Positions 30,725 through 40,345 of a stretch of DNA of 64,000 nt are shown one piece after another. Source of the stretch: Moritella marina ATCC 15381 (GTDB taxonomy: Bacteria > Pseudomonadota > Gammaproteobacteria > Enterobacterales > Moritellaceae); contig NZ_CP044399.1 of assembly GCF_008931805.1 (NCBI RefSeq), positions 4,670,364 to 4,734,363 of the forward strand. Direction: 5' to 3'. The position numbers were made by a program, and so were the translations under genes. The first letter of the stretch is position 1, and each line of letters opens with the position of its first letter. The notes under the pieces are model-generated. The model did not search any database, had not been told where the DNA came from, and was given only the letters and a program-made list of their open reading frames with translations.

Positions 30725-31915
30725 ATGGCATCAATCTTATCTCTTATCGGTCGTGAGAAAGAACTTTTCTCTACCGATATTCAGCAGCACGAAGTGCAAT
30801 TACAACAAGCCGTATCTGGATCTCGTTTTTTAGTTTTAGGTGGTGCAGGATCAATTGGTCAAGCAGTAACAAAAGAGATCTTTAAACGTCAGCCGAAGAA
30901 ACTCCATGTTGTCGATATCAGTGAAAATAACATGGTTGAACTGGTTCGCGATATTCGCAGTTCGTTTGGCTATATTGACGGTGACTTTCAAACATTTGCC
31001 TTAGATATCGGTTCATTAGAATACGACGCATTTATTAAAGCCGATGGTCAATATGATTACGTCTTAAACTTATCAGCATTAAAACATGTGCGCAGTGAAA
31101 AAGACCCGTATACCTTGATGCGTATGATTGATGTAAACGTATTTAATACTGAAAAAACCATGCAACAGGCTGCAGCGGCAGGTGCTAAAAAATATTTCTG
31201 TGTGTCGACTGATAAAGCGGCTAACCCAGTGAATATGATGGGCGCATCTAAGCGTATTATGGAAATGTTCCTGATGCGTCGCAGTGCGGATATCGCGATT
31301 TCAACAGCGCGTTTTGCCAACGTTGCCTTTTCTGATGGTTCGCTATTACATGGCTTTAATCAGCGCATTCAAAAACGCCAGCCTATCGTGGCACCACAAG
31401 ATATTAAACGTTATTTTGTCACGCCAAAAGAATCCGGTGAACTGTGCCTGATGTCTTGTATTTTTGGTGCAAATCGCGATATCTTTTTCCCTAAATTAAG
31501 CGAATCATTACATTTGATCTCGTTTGCCGATATTGCGATTAAATACCTAAAACAACTCGGCTATGAACCACATTTATGTAAAGACGAAGATGAAGCGCGT
31601 GCATTAGTGGATATCTTACCCGAGCAAGGTAAATGGCCATGTTTGTTTACTGATAGTGATACCACGGGTGAAAAAGATTTTGAAGAGTTTTTCACTGACA
31701 ACGAAACCTTAGACATGCAACGTTTTAATAATTTGGGTGTCATTAAAAATAATCCACTATTTGATGCAGAGCTGGTTAGCTTATTTGAACAATCTATTGC
31801 TGATATGAAAACAGACTGTGCTTGGACTAAAGAACAAATAGTGGAGTTATTCTTTACCATGATCCCTGATTTTGGCCATAAAGAAACGGGCAAATACTTA
31901 GACAGTAAAATGTAG
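30725..31915 (+). CDS. legB: LegB-type UDP-N-acetylhexosamine 4,6-dehydratase (retaining, SMK triad)
   Basis: About 396 residues from ATG 30725 with AAGGAA upstream. A soluble Polysacc_synt_2 protein: NAD motif VLGGAGSIGQAV, NLSALKHVRSEKDPYTLMRM, and the catalytic stretch [17 protein letters not shown]. There Met replaces the usual Tyr, as in PglF/WbpM retaining dehydratases; PseB at 45739 has Tyr (NLYGATK). The first step of legionaminic-type nonulosonate synthesis fits both chemistry and neighbours (legC, neuC-like, neuB-like, neuA-like). The nucleotide carried (UDP or GDP) cannot be told from sequence. A C-terminal ~100-residue extension binds the product half. Confidence 0.82.
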   Translation: MASILSLIGREKELFSTDIQQHEVQLQQAVSGSRFLVLGGAGSIGQAVTKEIFKRQPKKLHVVDISENNMVELVRDIRSSFGYIDGDFQTFALDIGSLEYDAFIKADGQYDYVLNLSALKHVRSEKDPYTLMRMIDVNVFNTEKTMQQAAAAGAKKYFCVSTDKAANPVNMMGASKRIMEMFLMRRSADIAISTARFANVAFSDGSLLHGFNQRIQKRQPIVAPQDIKRYFVTPKESGELCLMSCIFGANRDIFFPKLSESLHLISFADIAIKYLKQLGYEPHLCKDEDEARALVDILPEQGKWPCLFTDSDTTGEKDFEEFFTDNETLDMQRFNNLGVIKNNPLFDAELVSLFEQSIADMKTDCAWTKEQIVELFFTMIPDFGHKETGKYLDSKM

Positions 31916-31925
31916 GAACGCTGCA

Positions 31926-33071
31926 ATGCATAATGAACTAATTAAATTTGTCCGTGATACTTATGCCACCGACGACTTTATTCCGTTACATGTACCGACA
32001 TTTAACGGCAATGAAAAAGCCTATGTAAATAATACCATTGAGAGCACGTTTGTCTCGAGTGTAGGTCAGTATGTGAATGACTTTGAAGCACATATTGAAC
32101 GTTATACTGGTGCTGGTAAAGCGGTTGCTACGGTTAATGGTACCGCGGCGTTGCATACGGCCTTGTATATGGCTGGCGTGCAAGCGGGCGATTTGGTGAT
32201 CACCCAAGCGTTGACGTTTGTGGCAACCTGTAATGCACTATTTCATATGGGTGCACAGCCTATTTTTGTAGATGTATCAAAAGTCAGTTTGGGTTTATGC
32301 CCACAAGCGATGGCAAAATACCTCCAGCAGTTTGCCAAGTTGAATGCACAAGGTGAATGTATACATAAGATCACCGGTCAACGAATTAAAGCGGTTATTC
32401 CTATGCATACCTTTGGTCATCCTGTCGAAATGGATGAGCTTATAGCCGAATGTTTACGTTGGAATTTGGTCTTGGTCGAAGATGCGGCTGAAAGTCTGGG
32501 TTCATTCTACAAAGGCAAGCATACCGGCAGCTTAGGCGAATTTTCTGCGATTAGCTTTAATGGTAATAAAGTGGTTACCACTGGTGGCGGCGGTATGGTG
32601 TTGTGTCGTGATCCTGATGTTGGTTTACATACCAAACACGTGACGACAACAGCGAAAGTACCACACCCTTATGAGTTTTATCATGATGAGGCTGGGTTTA
32701 ACTATCGTATGCCTAACCTGAATGCAGCATTGGGTTGCGCACAGATGGAGGTATTACCGACGTTCCTTGAGCAAAAGCGCGAATTAGCGGCCCATTATGC
32801 GACGTTCTTTGCTGGCAGTGATTTCCAGTTTGTGCAAGAGCCTGAGTACGCGAAATCAAATTATTGGTTAAATGCCATTATTTGCCCAGACGTTGCTAGC
32901 CGTAATCTAATGTTAGAAAAAACCAATGCTAGTGGTGTCATGACTAGACCTATTTGGCAACTGATGCACCGCTTACCTATGTTTAAAGATGCCTTACGCG
33001 GTGATTTAAGCGTATCTGAATGGGTCGAAGCACACCTGATTAATTTACCGAGTAGCCCGGTTGGGAAATAG
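31926..33071 (+). CDS. legC: LegC-type PLP aminotransferase (DegT/DnrJ/EryC1)
   Basis: 381 residues. N-terminus FIPLHVPTFNGNEKAYVNNT is typical of the LegC branch. PLP motifs: NGTAALHTALYMAGV, PMHTFGHP, VEDAAESLGSFYKG and catalytic Lys215 in SFNGNKVVTTGGGG. It converts the 4-keto-6-deoxy sugar from LegB into the 4-amino sugar. It begins 10 bp after legB. Its stop is followed after one base by the next start. Confidence 0.88.
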   Translation: MHNELIKFVRDTYATDDFIPLHVPTFNGNEKAYVNNTIESTFVSSVGQYVNDFEAHIERYTGAGKAVATVNGTAALHTALYMAGVQAGDLVITQALTFVATCNALFHMGAQPIFVDVSKVSLGLCPQAMAKYLQQFAKLNAQGECIHKITGQRIKAVIPMHTFGHPVEMDELIAECLRWNLVLVEDAAESLGSFYKGKHTGSLGEFSAISFNGNKVVTTGGGGMVLCRDPDVGLHTKHVTTTAKVPHPYEFYHDEAGFNYRMPNLNAALGCAQMEVLPTFLEQKRELAAHYATFFAGSDFQFVQEPEYAKSNYWLNAIICPDVASRNLMLEKTNASGVMTRPIWQLMHRLPMFKDALRGDLSVSEWVEAHLINLPSSPVGK

Positions 33072-33072
33072 T

Positions 33073-34062
33073 ATGACTGAACATGTAATTAATTTAGGCG
33101 ATGATATTTATTATCAAGATGCCTATGCCGCATTATATGAAAGTAATGATGGTGAATTGTTTAATTTTGTTTTTCAACAAGCTGAAAATAAAATCATATT
33201 TAGATCGATTAAACGTCAAATCACTCAGGTTGCCGGTATACCTGTTACAGAAGCATTATATGATTTAGAAACACCCTATGGTTATGGCGGTCCGCTGACC
33301 AACTGTTATGACAGTGCATTTTTAACCGCTGCATTTACAGCGTATAAAGCCGAATGCATTAAACAGCATATCGTTTGTGAATTTATTCGCTTTCACCCGT
33401 TTAACCCATTAACGCAGCATGATGATTGTTTTGATTTTTTCTGCCAAGAGCGCCAAGTTGTGATCGTTGATTTAACGTTGGCACAGCCTGGGCGCTGGAG
33501 TAAGTATTCAAAGACGACGCGTAATATTATTCGCAAAACCCAAAAAGTGTTAACACGTCATCAAGCTGATGATGCGATGGACGATTTTTTAAATCTGTAT
33601 CAACAAACTATGGATAAAAACCAAGCCGCGGAATTTTATTATTTTGATCGTGATTACTTTAATCAATTATCAGCTATTCCAGGCGTAGAGCTGTTAGCGG
33701 TAAAATTAGCCGATGAACATGTGTCGATGGGCTTTTTCATGCAAACGGGTGAGCTAGCTCACTATCATTTATCAGCAAATAACAGTGCGTTATTACGTGA
33801 AAATGGTAACTATGCGTTATTGGATTTTGCTTTTGAACGTGCGCAACAAAACGGTTGTAAGTGGATGATGTTAGGTGGCGGAAGAACGTCTGCTAGCGAT
33901 GACAGTCTATTTAAATTTAAAACCAAGTTTTCTGATCACATTAAACCGTTTTATATTGCTGGACTGGATTTTATGCCGGAAAAACGTGCTGAGTTAAATA
34001 AACTGTGGTTGTTAAAACATAAAGATGATCCACGAAAAATGTTTCAGTTATATCGTGCGTAA
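33073..34062 (+). CDS. FemAB/GNAT-like acyltransferase, candidate sugar N-acyltransferase
   Basis: 329 residues. It starts HVINLGDDIYYQDAYAALYE. Two GNAT-like halves are suggested: TPYGYGGPLTNCYDSAFLTA with VCEFIRFHPFNPLTQH, then FYYFDRDYFNQLSAIPGVEL, VSMGFFMQTGELAHYHLSAN and LDFAFERAQQNGCKWMMLGG. This is the FemAB (peptidoglycan bridge) or GNAT_6 pattern. The gene stands where a LegH N-acetyltransferase is expected, and no other acetyltransferase is in the set. FemAB proteins use aminoacyl-tRNA while GNATs use acyl-CoA; which applies is not known. The start follows the legC stop by one base. Confidence 0.65.
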   Translation: MTEHVINLGDDIYYQDAYAALYESNDGELFNFVFQQAENKIIFRSIKRQITQVAGIPVTEALYDLETPYGYGGPLTNCYDSAFLTAAFTAYKAECIKQHIVCEFIRFHPFNPLTQHDDCFDFFCQERQVVIVDLTLAQPGRWSKYSKTTRNIIRKTQKVLTRHQADDAMDDFLNLYQQTMDKNQAAEFYYFDRDYFNQLSAIPGVELLAVKLADEHVSMGFFMQTGELAHYHLSANNSALLRENGNYALLDFAFERAQQNGCKWMMLGGGRTSASDDSLFKFKTKFSDHIKPFYIAGLDFMPEKRAELNKLWLLKHKDDPRKMFQLYRA

Positions 34063-34156
34063 TGATTGAACGTTGAATACGGTTCTGTATTTAATAACCA
34101 CTAAATTTAGTTATAAAAGAATGATGCACATTCGGTGTTATTCAAGAGGTTTAAAC

Positions 34157-35158
34157 ATGAGAAATAAAACATTTATTATTGCTGAAGCAGGCGTTAATCA
34201 TAATGGCGATTTTGCCCTGGCAAAGCAATTGATTGATGTAGCAGTAACGGCAGGTGTAGATGCGGTTAAATTCCAAACTTGGAAAACAGAGCTACTTGTT
34301 ACTGAAGATGCCGAAATGGCCGAGTATCAAAAAGAAAATACCCAAGTTGAAGAATCGCAATTTCAAATGCTGAAACGTCTGGAATTAAGTTATGACGATT
34401 TCTCTGAATTAAAAGCCTACTGTGATTCATTGAATATTATGTTTATGTCAACGCCGGACGAAGAGCAAAGCGCGACGTTTTTAGATTCTCTGCAAGATAT
34501 CTTTAAAATTGGTTCTGGTGAATTAACCAATACGCCATTTTTACGCCATGTTGCTAAATTCGGTAAACCTGTGATTATTTCCACTGGTATGGCATACCTT
34601 GCCGAGGTTGAACATGCACTATCAGTGTTGACGGACGCTGGATTAACGCTCGCAGATATTACCGTGTTACATGCAACAACCGATTACCCAACCGCGCCAG
34701 AAGACGTTAATTTATTGGCGATGCAAACCATTAAAAATGCGTTTCCGGGTGTAAGTGTAGGCTATTCGGATCATACACTGGGTATTGAAGTACCGGTTGC
34801 CTCTGTTGCCTTGGGCGCAAGTGTCGTTGAAAAACACTTCACCTTAGATAAGACTATGCTAGGTCCCGATCATAAAGCCAGCTTAGATCCAAGTGAATTG
34901 ACAGCTATGGTTAAAGCCATTCGCAATATTGATTTGGCGCTAGGCAATGGCTGGAAAGTACCGACTGCCACAGAAGTTAAAAACCGGGTGATTGTACGTA
35001 AAAGTTTGATTGCGGGTTGTGACATTTGTGCGGGTGACATACTCACGGCAGAGATGGTTGAGATTAAACGTCCTGGTTCTGGTATTTCGCCAACACGTTG
35101 GGATGAAATTATAGGTACGCCAGCCAAGCAAGATTATCGCGCTGGGGAGTTAATTTAA
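34157..35158 (+). CDS. legI: LegI/NeuB-type nonulosonic acid synthase
   Basis: 333 residues from ATG 34157 with AAGAGG eight bases upstream; the frame extends farther 5' without support. Condenses a 6-carbon sugar with PEP. Motifs: FIIAEAGVNHNGDFALAKQL, AVKFQTWKTELLV, FKIGSGELTNTPFLRHVAKF, ISTGMAYLAEVEHAL, VGYSDHTLGIEV, and the C-terminal antifreeze-like SAF domain (VIVRKSLIAGCDICAGDILT). Closer in style to NeuB/LegI than to the PseI at 50282, which has the AELSANHNGD variant. Confidence 0.9.
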   Translation: MRNKTFIIAEAGVNHNGDFALAKQLIDVAVTAGVDAVKFQTWKTELLVTEDAEMAEYQKENTQVEESQFQMLKRLELSYDDFSELKAYCDSLNIMFMSTPDEEQSATFLDSLQDIFKIGSGELTNTPFLRHVAKFGKPVIISTGMAYLAEVEHALSVLTDAGLTLADITVLHATTDYPTAPEDVNLLAMQTIKNAFPGVSVGYSDHTLGIEVPVASVALGASVVEKHFTLDKTMLGPDHKASLDPSELTAMVKAIRNIDLALGNGWKVPTATEVKNRVIVRKSLIAGCDICAGDILTAEMVEIKRPGSGISPTRWDEIIGTPAKQDYRAGELI

Positions 35159-35159
35159 C

Positions 35160-36323
35160 ATGCGTAAAATTTGTGTGGTGACAGCAACACGTGCTGAGTA
35201 TGGTTTATTAAAATGTTTACTTGATGATATTAATGCTGCCGCTGATCTTGAGTTACAACTCATTGTCACTGGAACACATTTAGCCCCCGAGTTTGGTTAT
35301 ACCATTGAGCAAATTATTGCTGATGAGATGACTATTACCAAAAAGATAGAAATTTTACTCTCGTCAGATAGCCCCGTTGGCGTAAGTAAAAGCATGGGCT
35401 TGGCGCAGATTAGTTTTGCTGAGGCATTTGATGAACTAGCCCCTGATATTGTCTTGGTACTGGGTGATCGCTATGAGTTGCTCCCCATTGTATCTGCGGC
35501 TAATATTGCCCGCATTCCGGTAGCACACTTGAATGGTGGCGAGATCACTGAAGGTGCCATTGATGATGTCATTCGTCATGCGGTGACTAAGTTATCACAA
35601 TTACACTTCACGGCAATTGAAGAATACGCACAGCGCGTAATCCAAATGGGTGAGCAACCTGCAAGCGTCTTTAACGTCGGCGAAGTGGGTTTAGATAACT
35701 TTAAACGTATGCAATTTTTTACTCAGAGTGAATTTGAAACATCGATTGATTGTAAACTGAAACGTAAAAATATTTTAATCACTTATCATCCAGAAACAAC
35801 GGAAGATAGTGCTACTTCCATTGCTAATTTTAATCTCTTAGTCGCAGAGCTTGACGCATTAGAAGATACGCTATTAATTTTCACTAAGGCGAATGCAGAT
35901 GTCGGTGGGCGTGCGATTAATGCATTGATTGATACTTATGTTGCAGCACATAGTGATAAAGCGATTGCATTTACTTCTCTTGGTCAACGCCGTTATTTAT
36001 CGGCACTGCATTATATTGATGCTGTGGTGGGTAATTCATCGAGTGGTATTGTCGAAGCACCAACGTTTAAAGTGGCCAGTATTAACATGGGTGATCGTCA
36101 AAAAGGCCGTATTAGAGCCTCAAGTGTTATTGATGTAACTTGTGATGCAATGCAAATAAAACAAGCGCTAAAAACCATCTATCTGCCTGAATACCAACAG
36201 GCGCTAGCACAAGTTGTTAATCCTTACGGGCAAGGGGAAAGTTCAGAACAAGTCGTTAAAGTGTTACAAACGGTTGACCTTAACAAATTAGCGACAAAAT
36301 CTTTCTATGATGTGAGCTTTTAG
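35160..36323 (+). CDS. legG: Hydrolysing nucleotide-sugar 2-epimerase (LegG/NeuC)
   Basis: 387 residues. Releases the nucleotide and inverts C2 to give the ManNAc-type 6-carbon substrate of LegI. Motifs: VTATRAEYGLLKCLLDDINA, TGTHLAPEFGYT, VLVLGDRYELLPIVSAANI, HLNGGEITEGAIDDVIRHAV and VVGNSSSGIVEAPTF. Start lies one base after the legI stop. Length and motifs match the neuraminic/legionaminic epimerase family rather than WecB. Confidence 0.9.
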   Translation: MRKICVVTATRAEYGLLKCLLDDINAAADLELQLIVTGTHLAPEFGYTIEQIIADEMTITKKIEILLSSDSPVGVSKSMGLAQISFAEAFDELAPDIVLVLGDRYELLPIVSAANIARIPVAHLNGGEITEGAIDDVIRHAVTKLSQLHFTAIEEYAQRVIQMGEQPASVFNVGEVGLDNFKRMQFFTQSEFETSIDCKLKRKNILITYHPETTEDSATSIANFNLLVAELDALEDTLLIFTKANADVGGRAINALIDTYVAAHSDKAIAFTSLGQRRYLSALHYIDAVVGNSSSGIVEAPTFKVASINMGDRQKGRIRASSVIDVTCDAMQIKQALKTIYLPEYQQALAQVVNPYGQGESSEQVVKVLQTVDLNKLATKSFYDVSF

Positions 36324-36324
36324 T

Positions 36325-37287
36325 ATGCGTCATGTTGGCGGAGAGCAAGAGCTTGCTCAGCAAGGGCATTTTCGTGAGTTAACGAATTCAGGGCGATCAT
36401 CGCTGCGTTGGATCATTGAATCTGCACAACTTCAATCGAAGCGATTGTTACTGCCAGATTTTTTATGCGAAGTGATTTTAGATGTACTGGCTGAATATAA
36501 TATTGATGTTGATTTTTATTCTGTTGATAGCCAATTAGGTTATCAATTACCAGATGATGTGGGTGACTATGATGCGCTGTATTTAATTAAATACTTTGGC
36601 GCGACGACGGCTTCATTTGCGTGTGCAGTTGCGACATTTAAACAATGCATTATTGTCGATGATGTCTTTTCGCCTTATCCGCAGGTATTAGATATTAGGC
36701 AATCGTGGTACTCGTTTAACAGTTTAAGAAAGATATCAGCAGTGGCTGATTTTAGTATGCTGTACAGTAATCAACGATTAAAGCCTCTTGAAGTCAAACC
36801 ACTGATTGAGTTTGCCACGCTTAAGTATCAAGCTAAGCAATATAAATATGATTATTTGAATACGAAAAAAGGCGAAGAACAAGCATATTTAAGTTTATTT
36901 AATCAAGGAGAGTCTTGTTTAGATGAACACAAAGGCATATTTTCGCCGAGTTCAAGAAGTGTTTTAGAATCGATTGATTTTTATAAATATTTAGATGATG
37001 AGCGAGCGCTACGACGTAAAAACTATGCTGTTGTATGTGAACTATTAAGTGAATATAGCTTGCCAATTCAAAGTGACTGTTATTCTTTTGCCCCGTTATT
37101 ATTGCCCAGCCGTGATGCCGTAAGACGCAGGTTGATGGGGCATAATATATTTTTAGCTGTGCATTGGCCTGAAGCGAAAGTTGTCGTTAATCAATTGAGT
37201 CATTCTATTTTATCTATACCACTAGATAGCCGTTACAGTGAGCATGATATAAATGTAATATGTCAATATATTCGTTCGTCAATATAA
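36325..37287 (+). CDS. Divergent DegT-fold (PLP aminotransferase-like) protein, function unknown
   Basis: 320 residues. I do not recognise a named family member. Features resembling DegT aminotransferases are NSGRSSLRWIIESAQLQSKR near the N-terminus (like the NGTxALH PLP-phosphate site), KQCIIVDDVFSPYPQ (like VEDAAxS) and YSFNSLRKISAVADFSMLYS, with Lys136 at the place of the PLP lysine. The glycine-rich GGGG after that lysine is missing, and the protein is about 60 residues shorter than LegC. It may be a degenerate aminotransferase or a sugar-modifying relative. It begins one base after legG and lies before the nucleotidyltransferase, so it belongs to this operon. Confidence 0.55.
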   Translation: MRHVGGEQELAQQGHFRELTNSGRSSLRWIIESAQLQSKRLLLPDFLCEVILDVLAEYNIDVDFYSVDSQLGYQLPDDVGDYDALYLIKYFGATTASFACAVATFKQCIIVDDVFSPYPQVLDIRQSWYSFNSLRKISAVADFSMLYSNQRLKPLEVKPLIEFATLKYQAKQYKYDYLNTKKGEEQAYLSLFNQGESCLDEHKGIFSPSSRSVLESIDFYKYLDDERALRRKNYAVVCELLSEYSLPIQSDCYSFAPLLLPSRDAVRRRLMGHNIFLAVHWPEAKVVVNQLSHSILSIPLDSRYSEHDINVICQYIRSSI

Positions 37288-37335
37288 TTAAATATTATTT
37301 GCCTCAAATAGGCAATATGCAAGGTTTTAAGTTTT

Positions 37336-38394
37336 ATGAGCCATAATTGGAAAAATATTTTAGTTTCTCCTGATATTCATGTTCAGGAAGTATTACAAGT
37401 CCTTAACAAGGAAGCGATGCAACTTGTACTCGTCGTTGACGAAAACGACAAGTTGCTTGGCACTGTCACGGATGGTGATGTACGTCGAGCATTGATTAAT
37501 AATATTGCGCTTTCGGCACCTGTGCGTGACATTATGTTTACTACGCCAACGACTGCGACTGCGAGTACGACCAAAAAATCATTGTTAGCACTAATGCAAA
37601 ATAAAGGCATTAATTCTATCCCTATTTTATCGGCTGATAAAGTCGTCGGGGTGGAAACTTTACACCATGCCATGATGAAAAATAGACATGAAAATCCGGT
37701 GTTTATAATGGCAGGTGGTTTTGGTACTCGTTTACGTCCATTAACGGATAACTGCCCAAAACCTATGCTACATATTGGTGATAAACCCATATTAGAGACG
37801 GTTATTTTAAGCTTTATTAACTCTGGATTTATTAACTTTTATATCTCAACTCACTTCATGCCGGAGCAAATACAAGCACATTTTGGTGATGGTAGTAAGT
37901 GGGGGATTAATATTCATTACGTACATGAAGACAGTCCATTGGGTACTGGTGGTGCGTTAGGGCTATTACCGAAAAATATGCCTAATTTACCCATTATTAT
38001 GATGAATGGGGATGTATTAACAAAAGTTAATTTTGAACGTTTATTAGAATTTCATAATGACAACGCTGCGCATGCAACCATGTGTGTTCGCGAATATGAT
38101 TACCAAGTGCCTTATGGTGTTATTAATGGCGAAGGCAATAAAATTATTAGTATGGTAGAAAAACCAACCCAACGTTTCTTTGTTAATGCGGGCATCTATG
38201 TTGTCAGCCAAGCGTTAGCGCGTTCAGTACCTGTAAATCATATCATTGATATGCCAACGTTATTAGAGCTGCATATTGCTAAGCAAAAAGACGTACTGAT
38301 GTTTCCTATCCATGAGTATTGGCTAGATATCGGACGTATGGATGACTTTAATCGTGCACAAGCTGATATTCATAGTTTAGGAATGAACGAATGA
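37336..38394 (+). CDS. ptmE: CBS-domain nucleotidyltransferase (PtmE-like)
   Basis: 352 residues. Two N-terminal CBS motifs (about 1-115: LVVDENDKLLGTVTDGDVRR, NSIPILSADKVVGV) precede a sugar-1-phosphate nucleotidyltransferase with GGFGTRLRPLTDNCPKPMLH (127-146), MNGDVLTKVNFERL and DIGRMDDFNRAQ. Proteins of this design accompany legionaminic genes; in Campylobacter PtmE makes GDP-GlcNAc for that pathway. That would suggest the whole Leg branch uses GDP sugars, but specificity cannot be read from sequence. Its stop overlaps the next start (ATGA). Confidence 0.8.
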   Translation: MSHNWKNILVSPDIHVQEVLQVLNKEAMQLVLVVDENDKLLGTVTDGDVRRALINNIALSAPVRDIMFTTPTTATASTTKKSLLALMQNKGINSIPILSADKVVGVETLHHAMMKNRHENPVFIMAGGFGTRLRPLTDNCPKPMLHIGDKPILETVILSFINSGFINFYISTHFMPEQIQAHFGDGSKWGINIHYVHEDSPLGTGGALGLLPKNMPNLPIIMMNGDVLTKVNFERLLEFHNDNAAHATMCVREYDYQVPYGVINGEGNKIISMVEKPTQRFFVNAGIYVVSQALARSVPVNHIIDMPTLLELHIAKQKDVLMFPIHEYWLDIGRMDDFNRAQADIHSLGMNE

Positions 38395-39086
38395 TCAATG
38401 GTAAGAAAGTACTGGCTATTATTCCAGCTCGCGGTGGTAGTAAGCGTTTACCGCGTAAAAATGTGCTACCTCTACAGGGCAAGCCATTAATTGCTTGGTC
38501 TATTGATGCAGGGTTGAATTCACGCTATGTCGACCGTGTCGTTGTCAGTACTGATTGCAATGAAATTGCCGAGATTAGTAAGCTGTTTGGCGCAGATGTT
38601 CCCTGCATGCGTCCAGCTGATATTGCTGGCGATACAGCAACGACGAACAGCGTTATTTTGCATATGATAAATACGTTAAGTCGTACTGAGCGGTTTGATA
38701 TTGTGGTTATATTGCAACCGACATCTCCGCTGAGAACATCGGCAGATATTGATGACGCCCTAGACATGCTTGAGGCTAAGCAAGGCGATGGCGTAGTATC
38801 GGTATGTGAATGTGAACACAGCCCGCTTTGGAGTAATATTATTCCTGATGATGATAATATGGGCAGCTTTATTCGTGAGGATATCAAAGGTAAGCGTAGC
38901 CAAGATTTACCGATCTATTACCGTTTGAATGGTGCTGTGTATGCTTTTACTACGGAAGCGCTTATTGCCAACCAAGGTATTAGTTATTCTAACGCGGTAT
39001 TTAGTATGAAAATGCCAGCGTTGAGATCTGTTGATATTGATAATGAGCTTGATTTCAAGTTAGCGGAAGTTATTCTTAATTCATAA
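38391..39086 (+). CDS. legF: CMP-nonulosonate synthetase (LegF/NeuA type)
   Basis: 231 residues. Activates the nonulosonic acid with CTP. The N-terminal LAIIPARGGSKRLPRKNVLP and KPLIAWSIDAGL are the cytidylyltransferase signature; VVILQPTSPLRTSADIDDAL and the YRLNGAVYAFTTEAL part also fit. A second family member, PseF, is at 47991. It ends the operon; a stem-loop follows before convergent genes. Confidence 0.9.
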   Translation: MINGKKVLAIIPARGGSKRLPRKNVLPLQGKPLIAWSIDAGLNSRYVDRVVVSTDCNEIAEISKLFGADVPCMRPADIAGDTATTNSVILHMINTLSRTERFDIVVILQPTSPLRTSADIDDALDMLEAKQGDGVVSVCECEHSPLWSNIIPDDDNMGSFIREDIKGKRSQDLPIYYRLNGAVYAFTTEALIANQGISYSNAVFSMKMPALRSVDIDNELDFKLAEVILNS

Positions 39087-39109
39087 AAGATGATACGGCT
39101 AATGTTCTG

Positions 39110-39145
39110 CCCCCTTTAACTATACTTAAGTTAGTTATGAGGGGG
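39110..39145. terminator. Hairpin between convergent genes
   Basis: CCCCC and GGGGG arms flank TTTAACTATACTTAAGTTAGTTATGA, which itself holds AACTA/TAGTT. It lies between legF and the oppositely oriented ATP-grasp gene and could end both transcripts; no strong T tract. Confidence 0.45.
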
Positions 39146-39169
39146 TTAGTAGCTAAAAAAGCATTTTAA

Positions 39170-40318
39170 CTATTTATAAAAATCTAATGATTCGCTTAAT
39201 GTATCTCTACGATTTGAACTGCAAATAAAATAGCCTAATCTATCTATTGATTGCTTAAGCTCTGAACTTAAATTGTCTTTAAAATAGAATTCAACAAATT
39301 TAGGTACTTTATGTTCTTCTTTTAGAGTAAGGCATTTATTTATAGCACTTTTATTCAAAGGCGTTATAAACTGTATCCCAGAGAACGATTTTCTAGTGGC
39401 TGTATATTCGACCTTAATACCGAGTGATAAATTGAGCATATTTTGATACATATTGATTCCGGTAGCTAATTCAACCAACTTGAAACAAATATTATCTCCC
39501 CCTGGTCTTGAGGCCGTTTCAATGATAACTGGGCCACGTGAAGTTAACATGACTTCTGTATGAGCTATGCAATTATTCATCCCCATGACATTCGCCATCT
39601 CTTCCACTTCTTTTTTTATACTTTGTTCTGCAGCGCTAGATAAATTAGCTGGTATTATATGTCTATCTTCGACAAATCGTTGTTCTCCGACAATATGCTT
39701 CTCTGTAATGGCAACTATATGAGTAACATCATGTTGAGAAACGGTTTCAACACTGTATTCTTTACCGTATAAAAATGATTCTGCTATTGCTCTTTTTGAT
39801 ACGCTACTACTTAATGATTCGACCTTGTGCTTTATAAAATCTTTTCTATTTTCAATAAGGACAACGCCACCACTACCACTAAAGTCCACAGGTTTTAATA
39901 TGAAAGGATATGCAAGTACATTTTCAATTTGTTCAACCGTGGTACATTCATCGACTAGCAAGTAGTCTGGAACGGCCACTCCTGCATTTTTCATGAATTC
40001 TCGAAATAAATATTTATCATTAGATAAAGAAGAAACCAATACCGAGGGACCAAATAAACCTAGTTTTTCACAAATAAAAGAAATCGTTGGCAATAACATT
40101 TCAGTTCTTGTCGTAACAGCTTCGACTTTATACTTAACTGCTAGCTCGAGCACCTTTTCTTTATCAAGAGAATCTAATATGACTGGGATATCAACATACT
40201 TTAATCCTTTCGAATCTGGATTCCTATCTGTAGCCAAAACTTTATATCCATTTTCTCTAGCAATATCAACTAGCGGAAACAACTCTTCTGTTATGCCTAA
40301 AATCATAATTATTTTCAT
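39170..40318 (-). CDS. ATP-grasp domain protein
   Basis: 382 residues. The N-terminal pre-ATP-grasp Rossmann part is IIMILGITEELFPLVDIARE; the ATP-grasp core has FILKPVDFSGSGGVVLI, EYSVETVSQ, CIAHTEVMLTSRGPVIIETA and RPGGDNICFKLVELATG (metal/ATP site). Such enzymes join a carboxylate to an amine using ATP; many small stand-alone members ligate amino acids. The substrate is unknown. On the opposite strand to the glycan operons, together with the sialyltransferase-like gene at 40346, with 27 bp between them. The reading frame is AT-rich. Confidence 0.8.
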   Translation of the reverse strand: MKIIMILGITEELFPLVDIARENGYKVLATDRNPDSKGLKYVDIPVILDSLDKEKVLELAVKYKVEAVTTRTEMLLPTISFICEKLGLFGPSVLVSSLSNDKYLFREFMKNAGVAVPDYLLVDECTTVEQIENVLAYPFILKPVDFSGSGGVVLIENRKDFIKHKVESLSSSVSKRAIAESFLYGKEYSVETVSQHDVTHIVAITEKHIVGEQRFVEDRHIIPANLSSAAEQSIKKEVEEMANVMGMNNCIAHTEVMLTSRGPVIIETASRPGGDNICFKLVELATGINMYQNMLNLSLGIKVEYTATRKSFSGIQFITPLNKSAINKCLTLKEEHKVPKFVEFYFKDNLSSELKQSIDRLGYFICSSNRRDTLSESLDFYK

Positions 40319-40345
40319 AACGATTTAATATCCCAATATGTTTTA

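Noticed and set aside
34073..34156. Extended start for the LegI gene
   Set aside because: Added residues do not resemble the family; AAGAGG supports ATG 34157.
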